DNA from: Chiua virens
Taxonomy: Eukaryota > Basidiomycota > Agaricomycetes > Boletales > Boletaceae
DNA: 64,000 bases
Direction of reading: 5' to 3'
Assembly (NCBI GenBank): GCA_019787685.1
Contig: JAHNUO010000015.1
Span: 930,001-994,000, forward strand
This document shows positions 23,413 to 34,958 of this stretch, piece after piece. The notes under the pieces were generated by a model. That model searched no databases and was not told the origin of the DNA. It saw nothing but the letters and a program-made list of their open reading frames with translations. Position 1 is the first letter of the stretch; each line of letters begins with the position of its first letter. Position numbers and translations under genes: made by a program.

Positions 23413-24773
23413 CTACGAACTGGACTCTTCTACTGACTGCAGCCACTTTTGAATATTTTCGTTCTGATCAATGTCCGCGTCATTCCTGCCAGCGACAGAT
23501 TGCCTCCTTTTCCCCTCTCTCGCTGCTCGCAACCACAACGTCATGACAACGTCCAACGCGTCTGAACAAGTCTGCCGATCGGCCGTGTCAACAGCTTGTG
23601 TTTTCTTCTTTCCACTCCGTAGTTCATATCGACCTGTACCAGTTGATGACGGACCCGCAGCAGTTTTAGTTTTCCTTGACGCACCTTTGCCTCTTCCTTT
23701 TCTCTTTCTCTTTCTCTTACCCTTTCCTTCGTCTTCGTCTTTTCCTTTGCCACCACCTCCATAATAAGAATGCCCCGCAACTGTCCGGACACGATCAAGG
23801 AAAGCTTGTGGACCCCAGGCCTGGACAGCTGCGGCACCGTAGCGAAGGTCGAGAATAATGGCAGGCGGCCAGAGACTCATGTCTTCTGGCTGCCGTGAAT
23901 CAGTATTGTGAGGATTCATATTAGGGCCAACCCGATCTGGCCGAACATGCTGTAAGGTAAGGCGACTTTCGGGATGGGCTGTAGGCAGTGGCTGATGACT
24001 GTATGGAACATCCTCCACCCCCAAAGCAAAGTTTGGTGTCTATTTAATAAAATGTTGAGTTGCACAGGATATACAGGAGTGACAGCAGATAACAGACTTT
24101 CAAGAATGCTATGTCGCCCCTATCAAGCGGCCGATGGAAGCCATCATAAAGTAGGATGCCATTCCGAGCATCGTTGATGTCGACAACCGGGACCATGCCA
24201 TGATTGTACATTTGACCTCGGTGATCGAAGAGTTTTGACATGTACTAAATTGAAGGGTCAGAGCCTGGATAGGTCATTTAAGAATACGCACTTCGTCTCC
24301 CTTCAAATGAGGGATAAGGTGGCATGCTGTGCAATTGTGTTCAAAATCGCCAGTGAGCACACAGGTCCCATCACGATCAATTATTTGTCTTCTGAAATCC
24401 TGTCTCCCAGTTGAGAACTGCGACGAGTCCGTTATCATTGTCCTGTCATCAATGGCATCAACATCGATGAGGCGGGGATCACCTGAAAAGATCTGAACTC
24501 AAAACAACATCAGATCTAAGAGTCAAACTTACTTTTTGAAACAAAATAGTAAGGACGGGGTTCTATTTGTGCCGTGTAGTTGTTGAGGTCTGCTCCACCC
24601 TCAGTTTCGGAGAGATACCCCTGTTGTCCATAGATGGTGAAACCAAGAAACCTGAGCCACTTGAGAGGGCTGTTTGAAAAGGTTGTACATTCAGCGAGTG
24701 GGATGGATAACGCGACCTCGCTATGATTTCCGATAGCCAACAGTAGCTTGACTCGGCTGGGGGACTTGGACAT
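23413..24773 (-). CDS. HNH nuclease-domain protein, copy C (best preserved)
   Basis: Starts MSKSPSRVKLLLAIGN and continues LSIPLAECTTFSNSPLKWLR. The exon GDPRLIDVDAIDDRT leads into the HNH block IDRDGTCVLTGDFEHNC, TACHLIPHLKGDE. After YMSKLFDHRGQMYNHGM a GTCTGT...AAATAG intron joins FLK to TPNFALGVEDVPYSHQ. The C-terminal half has AWGPQAFLDRVRTVAG, a short charged linker (KGKDEDEGKGKRKRK), GRYELRSGKKKTQAVDTAD and WLRAAREGKRRQSV, ending WLQSVEESSS at 23413. All parts are in phase, so this copy may be functional. Length is about 390 residues. Confidence 0.7.
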
Positions 24774-24924
24774 GTAAACAACTTCGAAGTGTGCGAACGA
24801 CTTACTTATACAAAGCTAACAGTTGATACACCCATGGACAGGAGAAATATTATATAATAAATATTTCTAAATGAAGCATTCTATTCACACACCTCACGCA
24901 ACACCAAGAGCATGATCCAGCGAC

Positions 24925-25155
24925 CGATTTGAATGCGCCAACCATGACCCCAGCACCTACGCCACACCCACGCACCTACCAATGCGGTATGTTTGACACG
25001 GCAGACGCGGACCCACTGGGGGTGCGAAGGTCCCAAGCCGACGACCGCGCTGCAGACTGCCCCCGCTCCAGCTGAGCTTCGGCGTCAGCCACACTCAACC
25101 AGAACGAAAACATTCAAAAGTGGTTGCAGTCAGTAGAAGAGTCCAGTTCGTAGCA
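24925..25155 (+). pseudogene. Fused fragments of P unit and HNH 3' end
   Basis: 24925-25080 resembles the FECANHDPSTY... part of P(+). 25095-25155 reads NENIQKWLQSVEESSS*, the exact C-terminus of the HNH proteins, in the plus orientation. The rest of the gene is deleted. Confidence 0.65.
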
Positions 25156-25164
25156 TGTAACTAC

Positions 25165-26745
25165 TTTAGAGCTCGATCCGGAAACCGCACAAGTAATGCC
25201 AAGCCGTTATCGGAGTCTGCATCGAATCATCCAGCGACCTGACAAACCTCACTTCTGTGGGACAACGTAGTAGACTCTAGTAAAGAGGCAAGTGTCGACG
25301 ACCAAAGATAATGAACGCCTTCGAATGGTTGCAGAGCCCTAAGACCGGAGTAGAAACAATCGTGTATTTTTAACAACAGGCTCGAGCTCAAGAAAAATGT
25401 GACTGGGTATACGATACGACGCGCTGACAACGATCTCATCGACGTGTGTTCATAGGTAGTCGGGTAAATGAACGCGTACGATGCTGTAAGCGTAAACAAT
25501 GAACATGCTGATAATGAATGGGTTCAAGGCACGGCGATGACGGTGCATCGCGCCGATTGCCATCGAACTGGGAGGAGCGCTCGAGGTAGCATTTGGGGTC
25601 CATGCCTGTCATGTTCGGGATGCTTGCATTGTATGAGGAGAAACCTGGTGCACTCGACGTGGGCATTGACGCCCCAGAGCGTTGGGGTGGATGTAGACGT
25701 TCCGCTGGGCGCGGTGGTCGTTGGCTCTGGTTCATGCTCTTCACATCAGGGGTCATTGGGGTTTCCAGATGGGGGGCCCGTGGGTACGGCTGAGGCCAAC
25801 GCTGGAACTGCATCAGTCAGCAGCGTCGTCGTCGTCATTTCCCGTTCTGGCTCTTCATACCCAGGGTCATTGGGTCGCCAGAAGGCGCACCTGTGGGTGC
25901 GGCTGACGCCGAGGCTGGAGCGGCGACAGTGGTGGCAGACGGCGGGATGGTCATCAGCTCGGAATTTTCAGACTCTGGGTCCGCTTCTGCTGGGTCGGAC
26001 ATACCGCCTGTGCCTGTAGGCGTGGCCGCGGGTACTGGCGTAGGTGCCGGTGTTACGGTGGGCGCATTCGAATCGATCGTCAAGTGAAGCTCTTCGTACC
26101 CTGGATCGGAGGGACTGTCTCTCGACAAAGGCATGAGCGTATGCCTCTATCGTCAGCCCAGTCGGGGAGGCAGCAGTCGTATTTCCAGGGTCGGTGGGTG
26201 TTGCCAGTGAACGAGGGGTGAGGCGCTGGCGCTGGGCGTGGGAGTGAGATGTTTAGTGGAGACGGAGGGTGCTGCCTGGGTCATAGGGGTTGGACGTCGG
26301 CGTGGACGTGGGTTCAAGCTCTTCGTAATCAGGGTCGTTGGGATCCAAGGTTTCTGTGAGTGTCGGCGTCTTCGTCGAACCAGGTGCTATCATTCCGGAC
26401 TTCTCCCTGGGTCGTTGATATTGACCTGTGTAGCTGTCGGTGTGGGTGCAGAACCAGAAGGGACCGGACTTGTCGTGCCTGAGGGAGTAGAGACCGAGGT
26501 CGGGACGCTCAACGGCGGCAAAGAGCTCATGGAATTGACAGCAGTAGTTGCATTTTTCGTCACAAATTGTGAGGCTTCGGCGTAAAACGCGATCACCAAA
26601 TTAACCTAGGTTTCGAGACAATGTTAGTGAATTCAAGTACGACACGCACTGTTCAGACTTGCATCGTCAACCTGACAAGCGACCTGCTCAACATAGTCGG
26701 TTGGAGTGAAAAGGCTGAATTTGTGCAGGTCCCATTCGAACCTTT
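25165..26745 (-). pseudogene. Pro/Thr-rich repeat unit 'P', copy 3 (inverted)
   Basis: From the 5' side: FEWDLHKFSLFTPTDYVEQ, an intron, VIAFYAEASQFVTKNATTA, SSLPPLSVPTSVSTPSG and GTGGMSDPAEADPESENSE. Frames change several times further along. It is the most complete copy at the 5' end and lies about 100 nt downstream of the GCN2 stop, in the same orientation. Confidence 0.5.
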
Positions 26746-26856
26746 TCAAGCTAGAAGGTGATGTAGTTTGTAACAGTACAGTTTTAGAGCCGATGCTACC
26801 GTCATCTCTCCAAGATGGCCCATTAAAAATACAACAACACGATACTAATAACAACC

Positions 26857-29800
26857 CTAGGGCAAGCCCTGCGATAAACTCAGAATCTGAATCCGTTCTT
26901 CTCGCGTCGCATACAATATGATAAACGGATGGCCTTCCGCCTTGCGCTTGGCGACCGCATCGCGCAGCTGGAACGCGTACGTCGTTTGCAGCGGCGGCAT
27001 CGCCGCCACGATCGGCTTCCACGTCTCATCGTCGTGAATCCAGGTCGCGCTTTTGACCAGGGCGTCGAATACCGTGCCAGGCACGTCGATGGCGAGCATG
27101 GGCACACCGTTAGTGATGGCCGTCTTGAGATTCGTACCGCGTTCGTACGCTATGGAAGATGAATGAGACGACAGGTGTCATTGTGGAGAATTACACGCGT
27201 ACCTCGGTCGAGCAGGATCTGCTTCACCTGCTTTCGCTGCTTCTTGGTGTCCACGGGGAGTAAGAGTTGAATCTCACTGCCGCCGCCCGACGTGTCTTTA
27301 CCACCGATGGCGGCTGGGATGGCACTTGGATAGCCAGCGGTGCCCGAGGTCGACGAATCGATGCGCTTCTGTTCTGCAATTTGCTGGTGCAGCCATCCTA
27401 CGAGGTCCTGTCGCGTGACTGGATATTTCTCAGTACAGACAAGAGATTGGCTATCCGGGTCTCAGTACTTTCATATTCCGTACCCCTGAGCACGCTCTTG
27501 ACTTTGAATGCGGCTTGCTCGCGGCGCTGCGTGCGCGGTCTCGGGTAGAGCAGAAATCTGAGTAGATCGTTCCGAGTCATCAGCATGTCTACCTTGCAAC
27601 AACATCGATAGCTCACAGAATTCCCTCGTGAACGCACTCGAGATGACTTTCATTGTCCGGTTCAGCCAGGGTCGCGTCATACATGATGTCCGCACTGATA
27701 TTATTTTGCCACAGTAGTGCCGCCACCTCGAGCCTATCCTGGAGGTACCCAGGTTGGTACGACATGATATACACGTCGCACCGGCGGGGACTCCAAAACC
27801 CAAACGAGCGTTGTTCCTTGATGAGTGCCTTGACCGACGTACTCTGAAATCCCGCGAGATTGGCGGCGATCTTGTCAAAGGCGATCTGAACGGCGAATGC
27901 ACAGATCGGGTCACTCTTTGCTTTGCCAGCAGAGTACCGAGCGATCAGGTTGTCGTATCTATCGACATTTGTAAGTCGTCTTGGAAGGTAAATGGATAAA
28001 CGATACCTACCGACCCGCGACTGCAAGGACTGTCCTGACGTCTCGTACGCCGTACGACCTCCAGACGAAGTCCATCTTTGAAATGCGCGTGATGCGTGGC
28101 CCACATCAAAGGACGGACGTAGATGGGACCGTTGAAACCTGCAGCGGTGGCAAATTGAATGCTTTGCTTGATTTCGTCCACGGCGGGCTTCATGACGGTG
28201 AGCAGCGAAGGAGAAATCTTCTCAAGTTTCATCAGCAATCCATCGATATCTTCTTCGATTTCGGAGAAGACCTCCAGTTCATCCGCCGTACTGCGCAGGA
28301 GCCCTTTTTTCAATAGAGCGGCTCGTTTCTGGGACTGAGGACGATTTAGACTGATTGATGATATCCATGACTGTTGGTCGTATGTCTTCCGGAACTCGGC
28401 TGAGGGCCAGTTCGACAACTGAATCAAGATTAGAGAAGCAAAGGTGAATTGAAGGTCGACTCACTTCTGGAATGAGAGATGTGGATCTCATATGTCTGGG
28501 CAAGGGTTGGGAAGCTGCGAAGACAATCACTGAGAAGCAATATTATCTCTGTTCCTGCAGCAGTCATGCCGTTCTTCATGTCTGGGGTGATAATATCCAG
28601 AACAGCGGCTTTCACTATCTTAGGATGTCCAGGAACGGCGCTACGAAATGGATTTATCAGTACCGATAGATTTTCCACACAGATCGACTGAGCTACCTAG
28701 GGCGATAGGTATTACGATATGAAAACGCTTAATCCGTTTTACACTGTTCCTCGCTGCCATCCTCGCAAATGGTATCAACGCCTGGTTAGGCAGGAAAATA
28801 ACATCGCCGTGTTTGTCAATGAAAGTAGCCCTTGGCTCATTCTCCTCCGGATTCGTGGACGGGACCAAGAGCGGTGGTTCCATGTCAATAGCGCCGTGAA
28901 GACGAAAGATGGTTTTGAGTCTGTCTTCGACAATGGGATTCAGGTTAGCATGTTCGGGAATCTCAGCTTCAAGATCATAGCTAAGATTCCTCGCTTGGCT
29001 GATTTGGCTAGCGGGTCGTTTGAAAAGTACCGAGAGGAGAGTCTGATAGTGTGTCGAATCTGGCGCCGCTGCGAGGGAAAGCATCAGACGAAGAAAAATT
29101 GCGTCAATGAAGGCACTCGCATATCATCCTTAGAGCTTCCTTGAAATATTCGTCCTCCACCCTAGGTGGCATTAATGAGCTTTGCGACAACTCCAGGGCG
29201 CTTGGCCGCCTTGCGGGGTCATGATTGAGGAGCCAAGCAATAACTGGATAGTGTGAGACAAGTATCGTCGACCTCGTCCGAAAATAACCCACTTTCTTTC
29301 TGTCTTGTGCGGTGTGCTTCCCAATCACGAGGAAAGTATACTTCAGGCTTCCGTAGATCCTCAATAACTGCAATCCGCTCCGAGCCTGTGGAAAATGGGT
29401 AATTCATCTCAAAGAACACTATCTAGTATACTTTGATGAGACCCGGAGTTTATGGTGGCAATAGAATCGATACCCACCCCCAGACTATAAATGTCGGCTT
29501 TGCTATGGTTCCTGGGGCCCTTCTTCCGCGATGATACCTCAGGGGCTATGTACAGTTTTGTTCCTACCTCTGTATAGAGAAATCAGTCCACGGAGGCCGG
29601 GGCCATAACTACTACTCCACTTACCTAGTGTGAAGTCGGAGTCTGACTGGGATACCTGTGGTGACAAGTCCGAAGGGTCAACGGCGGCAAGGCTCGATGT
29701 AGCTAGCCCAAAGTCTCCAACTTGCGAAGAGAGTGGGTAATCAATACCGATGCAGCCAACAATCTGACCAAATTACCTTTACAGTCGCCTTTTCCATCTG

Positions 29801-32800
29801 CACCCCAAGTAAGTAATCTGTGGATCTGGTCAATTTCGATAGGGACTCACCGATGAAGATATTTGTCAGCTTAATGTCTCTGTGCAGCTGAGTGGATGCA
29901 AGGAATTAATGATGAACATCGTGTAGAAACAAAGCGACCCACTATTCCCATGCTGCCCATGTGCACCAATGCCTCCAAGATTTGATTAAATAAGCGCCAT
30001 GCCTCTTCTTCCGATAATCCCTCGGCCACCCTCTGAATCAAAAAGATCAATCGGTACGACAAGACAAGAACCATATCAAACTCACCTCTTTCAATGTCTG
30101 GCGCTCTACGAACTCCTATATAGTCACATCACAAATTAGAGTGCCAAAATCCAGAAACCGAGTTACGCACCATCTGGATGTACAACGTCCTCGGTAAGAC
30201 AGGCGGTGGTGTCATATCCACCTCCTCTCCATATTCCGAAGTGAAAAGGTGCTCGAACACATCATCACTGTCGTCGTCGTCGTCGTCGTCGTCATCTTTC
30301 TCGTCTTTCATCTCAGACCTAGTGAAGTGGATGCTCGGGAATGAAGACTTGCTCCCAGAGCCTCCATAGTCGTCCAAGTCATCTAGATCGATACTGAATG
30401 GGTCTGATTTCTCACGCCGTTCAAACTGAGTGAGGGACAGATGTCATGTTGCCCTCCGTGCCCGAATCAGAGGTAGTGTCAGAAGTAGATGGGCCAGGGG
30501 CGGGGATTTCAGCAGTCTCAACCCACGTTGTGTAGTACCGCACAACGAAGCGGTGAGAAAGCCTACTTAATGCATTCACCTCGCGGAAGATCCTAGTATC
30601 TTTCTGATCAGTCCGAAGGCGAATCTTCTTAACTGTGAAAGTCGACGACTATGACGAAATATGTTTCGAAAATACTGTAACTCACCAGCGTATGTGCGAG
30701 AATCGATCCTATTGCGTGCTTTCACGACAGAACCGAACGCACCTCTCCCCTACGGGATTATTGGGGTTAATGCGATCATCATCCCGGAGGAAGTAACCTT
30801 ACCAGCAACTCCAACTCTTCCCAATCCTCCTTCCATCTACTTGCGTGCTTGGTGCTGAAAGTGATACGGTAATCTTTTTCTGGCGAGGTCGCATAATGAT
30901 TCCCATTCCCAACCGGCGTCCTAGGCCCTGGTATCGGGATCGAAGGTGTATTGGTACGAGTTGGAGAACTAAGGGGCATTGAGGCGAGATCTGCCAAAAG
31001 ACTCAAACACGAAAGCTGAGACTTTTTGTTGGAAGACAGCATGTTCAACCCCGTAACCCGCAAATTTGGCGATATGGATGCTACAGAGGGTTTACCACAG
31101 CCCTATTTAGGCATCAGGAAGGACACACCAGCTTGGAGAGCTTCACGCGGGCCGCTGAACTTTTGTATCACACCTTGCCCGTGAAGCATCTGTAAGAATA
31201 TCACTCCCACGCTGTGGATATCACGACCCTTCGAGTACGACAATGGGGACTCAATGACATCTTTCGATAACCTTTGATAAATACATTAATTGTTTTGCAA
31301 AAATAAATCGGCCAATACATACCAAGCATCCGGGATAGAGTTATCATCATTGATGAGCGCTATTCCTGAAGTAAAAGGATTTGATCTGTGCAGGTCCTTT
31401 ATCTGGGCATGGTAAGCCACTTTCCCGACCTTGACCAGCTTGGAATGACTCTTGTTCTCGCGGGTTGCAAGGAAGATACACGTAGTATCAAGACCTGTTA
31501 GTGACAGTATTTGCAGGTTAAGAAAACACTCTAGGACGGCAAATGACATACTTCGGTGGACGAGGTCACTTGAATGTACGGCATTCAACGCGGCCAATAT
31601 CTGAGCAAGGTATTCCTACTCGTTAAGTCTTGGTGAGAATGAGATTGACAACAGAATGGGACGCGTCTTACAGAAGCCCTGTCTTCTCTAAGGCTGTCAC
31701 AGTCTTCCAAAACATCCTGCAACGTCAGCGCGGGGCGTTGTTCGGACAGGATAGCCAACCGAGGAGGGCTCAGGTGAGGAAACGAAAGTTTGACAGCAAG
31801 TATGCTTAACAAGTTGGGGTGGTGTACGTTCATAAGACGTCGGATCTCAGCCTCCAGTTGTGCAAGTTTCTTTCTACCTGGATGCAATATATTGGTGACG
31901 AGAATAAGGAGAAAGTTCGAGCAGGATGGTTACCTTGGAAGTCGACGTAATATTGGGAGTTGAATTCAATTGTGTGGACTTCCAGAGGAAGCGTGGCGTG
32001 AACGTCATCACACAATGGGTCGGCGAGGTACGTTACACCCAGAGACTCTAATGTTACTTGAGCAGAAAATAAGGCTAGACCAACACGATGAACAGACCTT
32101 TACGAGGATGGAACATTTTCACAGCACTGAAACGTATACCTCTGAACTCCACCTCGATGGGGAATGACTCTGTCAACGTGTCGCCGACAGACGGTATTTC
32201 TGTGGCATCAGATTGAGCTCTTCGCCTAGCTGCTTTATACTGCATTTCTTTCGCGATAAGATGTTTCTGTGCGTCAGCTTGGAGTTGTTCCTGGAGCTGC
32301 TCGGCGATTCGTGCGGCAAGCTCAGACTGACGTTCCTCCTCGGCCGCCTCTCTTTCACGACGTTCCTAGTGTTCCACATCAAACCAATCTCGATCAGCAA
32401 AGTGGAACATTGGCTTACGCGCTCCTCTTGAGTTGCACGTTTCGTCATTTCCGTGGCGAGTGAACCAGAGGCCTCGCTTGGTGGCTGAACACGTTCGGCT
32501 ATCCATTCTTGAGCCGTCGTGATGATCTGCGCAATCCGCATGTTCATCGTGAAGTAAACTGGCGCATACTGACACACCTGGAAGACCATTTCTGAACCTC
32601 GTAGCTTCTGCGCCTCTGAATGGATCACCTTTGATAGTGCTGCTTCGACGTCATGGCCGAGACCACGAATCGGCTTCTGGATCGTGAATATAGGGGTGGC
32701 GAGTGTGGGGTATGTCTTTGGGAATCTGATATCTGGTCAGTGAGGTGGCTATGAAATGGATAAAGATAAAGACTACTTGATATGGAGATGAAAGTAAACC

Positions 32801-33012
32801 TTGGGCGCGTGTAGAGGATCTGGGTGTACAACTTTGATGATGAATTCGGGGAGCCTGGCTGCGGCCTTGAAAGCCATGAACAAAAAGTCGAACGAAATGG
32901 GATACTGACATACCTTCCAAACCTTTGGCGGAGGGGGTTCAAAAAAATCTTGATCATATATGGATTTGAGAGCTGTTATTTCGAGCTGTTGCAATTCCTC
33001 TGTTGTTTCCAT
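26857..33012 (-). CDS. GCN2: GCN2: eIF2-alpha kinase of the general amino-acid control pathway
   Basis: Domain order matches GCN2. An RWD domain starts at Met 33012 (METTEELQQLEITALKSIY; HPDPLHAPKVYFHLHI). A charged coiled-coil (ERREREAAEEERQSEL) and a pseudokinase with degenerate catalytic loop (NAVHSSDLVHR) follow. The protein kinase has GRGAFGSVVKARN, VKKIRLRTDQKDTR, HRDIKLTNIF, KVGDFGLATSS and GTKLYIAPEVSS. Then come the HisRS-like domain (RLKTIFRLHGAIDMEPPLL; LIPFARMAARN; LDIITPDMKNG; RYDNLIARY) and the C-terminal region (IDVPGTVFDALVKS; REERIQILSLS). Around 20 short introns are present, including a probable GC-AG intron at about 29115. Uncharged tRNA binding activates phosphorylation of eIF2-alpha. 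The frame needs +1 shifts near 30425, 28335 and 28042 and a -1 near 28715. All catalytic residues are intact, so sequence error or very recent decay is likely. Confidence 0.85.
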
Positions 33013-34958
33013 TGTTCCCGCGATGGAGCATGTATGCTTGGGTGAAGACGAACAGAAAAGTTACGCGTTGCTTGAGATATTTTAGGGCCCAGTAGGACCT
33101 CAGTGGCTCAAGCTGGCATTCCAGTCGCTCGATGAGTTACTGTGTGCTATTTATGAAGTAGATCTGGGATCAATACTAGAACGTCGACTCATCTAGAGTC
33201 ATTTGGTAATAACCTGTTTGGTCTTGCTTGGCAACGCCTTTGACTCCTAACAGGTACAAATAACATTTCGTAGTTTATCAACTTGCCCACTTGTGTTTGT
33301 TGCACCTCCGCCAGCGGAGAATGCCACTGCGCATAGTACCGGAGTTGCTTCGACATGCATCACGTCGTCGTCTTACCGGATTGTCAGAGCTGATTCACCA
33401 GGCTCCGTCAGCGACATCTCACAAATGCTACACGACGTAGGGTTTGAAGCGTCAAGGAGCACATTGGCACGCAAAGACTATAAGCACGGTTCCTTCCTTT
33501 TTCTGCGGGCACCTTGTGTCAGATGTTCCTACTTGGGCCCCCTGTATGCACAGTCCACATGGAAAATCCTCGGCGCGTTCCCATGACTGGTCCATCTCGA
33601 TCACGGGGTATGTTGCATCTGGTTGCAGAACGATTCGTGTATGTACCTACGTGGTTGTTTGTTAAGCGGGATATATGTGACTTTGTCTTTGGAGTCAGTT
33701 GCTCGTGATGACGTGCCTTCTGTCCTCGCTAAATCGACGCGTGAAAACACTACTGGACTCAAGGCTGCATCGAACCCTACATAGGCATTTAGCGTCTCAC
33801 CGCACGCAAGGAGAAGCACGCGGCTCTTTCGGCAGAAAAGCGCAAGGGAGCGGATGATTGCGCGTGCTAGGCTAAAACTAAACCACGCATCAAAGTTATC
33901 AAAGATCACGATCCACAGTTCAAGAAAGTGATGAAACGGAAAGAAAAAGTGAATGCTCAAGCACTCACCTCTCGGCTTCTCTCTGACCACACAGGCCCAA
34001 CGCCTCGCTAGTGTCACCTTGCGCACTCATGTTCGTATCGTGTGGTCAGTCATCTTTTTTTGATTCGCCGAAGGAACCCCATGAGTAATTCAACCCATTT
34101 GAACGGTAAATTGCCAGGCGTTGCAACACGTAACCGTGGTTTCCACCAAGGACTGACTAAAATAAGCTAATAGTTTGTACAGACGCAGACAGCCAAATGG
34201 ACGAGTCCGTAGGACGTCAAGAAGCGCAAGTGTTTGGGATTCGAGAATCGAAACTGCAGGAACAGGTCTGATGTCGAGCGTGGAAACTAGGGAATGGACG
34301 GTGGACAATTGTCCATTTGAATTTGACAACTCGGGAACGATTGATGATAGCGGGTGGCCCAGTCACTGCATTCTCGACACCTCGTCGCGATCAAGTCTCG
34401 TGCTAGTTCGCCCCGAGATGTCGACGGAACGCTGATACTTTGTTTTCCTTTACTTCTCGTATGCTTGGCTTATACCGTAGGGCATGTTTAGCGAACGTAA
34501 AGAGTGAACTTGAAGAACATGTGAAGAATCATTCATAATGATCACTCTTCGAAGATCCAACTCACGGGCGCAATAAGCAGATAAGAGTACTAACGGGACA
34601 ACTACAGACAGTCAATTGGAGGGTTGAACTAGGGTTGTTTGACGGATTTGACCGTGGGTGGCCAACCTGGCTAAGTTGATGGACGTGGAAAGTTTGAAGC
34701 GTGTTACACAGTCTCGTGTTTGCCTAATGTCGTGTCTAAACCATTTGCTGGTCGTCATCCTTGTATTCCTCAAAGTCCTCCTTTGAGGCGCAGAAGGATG
34801 ACATGAAGATCGACATTCTCGATGTCCCCAAGAACAATAAAGTTGATGAACACGACGTCAAAGAGTCACCTGAACATCAAATGTGAAGCAGATCAACTGT
34901 ACTATGAAATCCCCGTGCTGCATGCCGAATCCCCCGTAGATACTCCCACAACATCGTA
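33013..34958. other. Upstream region of GCN2 and downstream region of GH55
   Basis: Two weak candidates only. A plus-strand frame at 33293-33586 has no known domain. A minus-strand Met at 34030 (MSAQGDTSEALGLCGQ) is followed by a well-formed GTGAGT...GTTTAG intron, which may be a small gene or a 5' exon. Nothing else was recognised. Confidence 0.3.

Larger units (their letters stand above)
23110..26745. repeat. Second, decayed copy of the P/HNH array
   Basis: The order is a 3' fragment of P in plus orientation (about 23230-23400), HNH(-) copy C, a P(+) fragment (24925-25080), only the last ~60 nt of an HNH(+) gene (25095-25155), and P(-) copy 3. This is the same P(+) HNH(-) | HNH(+) P(-) order as the first palindrome, with most of the second HNH and of the first P deleted. 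Confidence 0.6.

Noticed and set aside
27962..28020. Missing residues before RYDNLIARY in GCN2
   Set aside because: An intron GTAGGT...GTCGATAG rejoins VAGR to YDNL in phase; only the +1 shift just upstream remains.
29062..29116. An additional GCN2 frameshift
   Set aside because: A GC-AG intron restores phase exactly, so this was not counted as a break.
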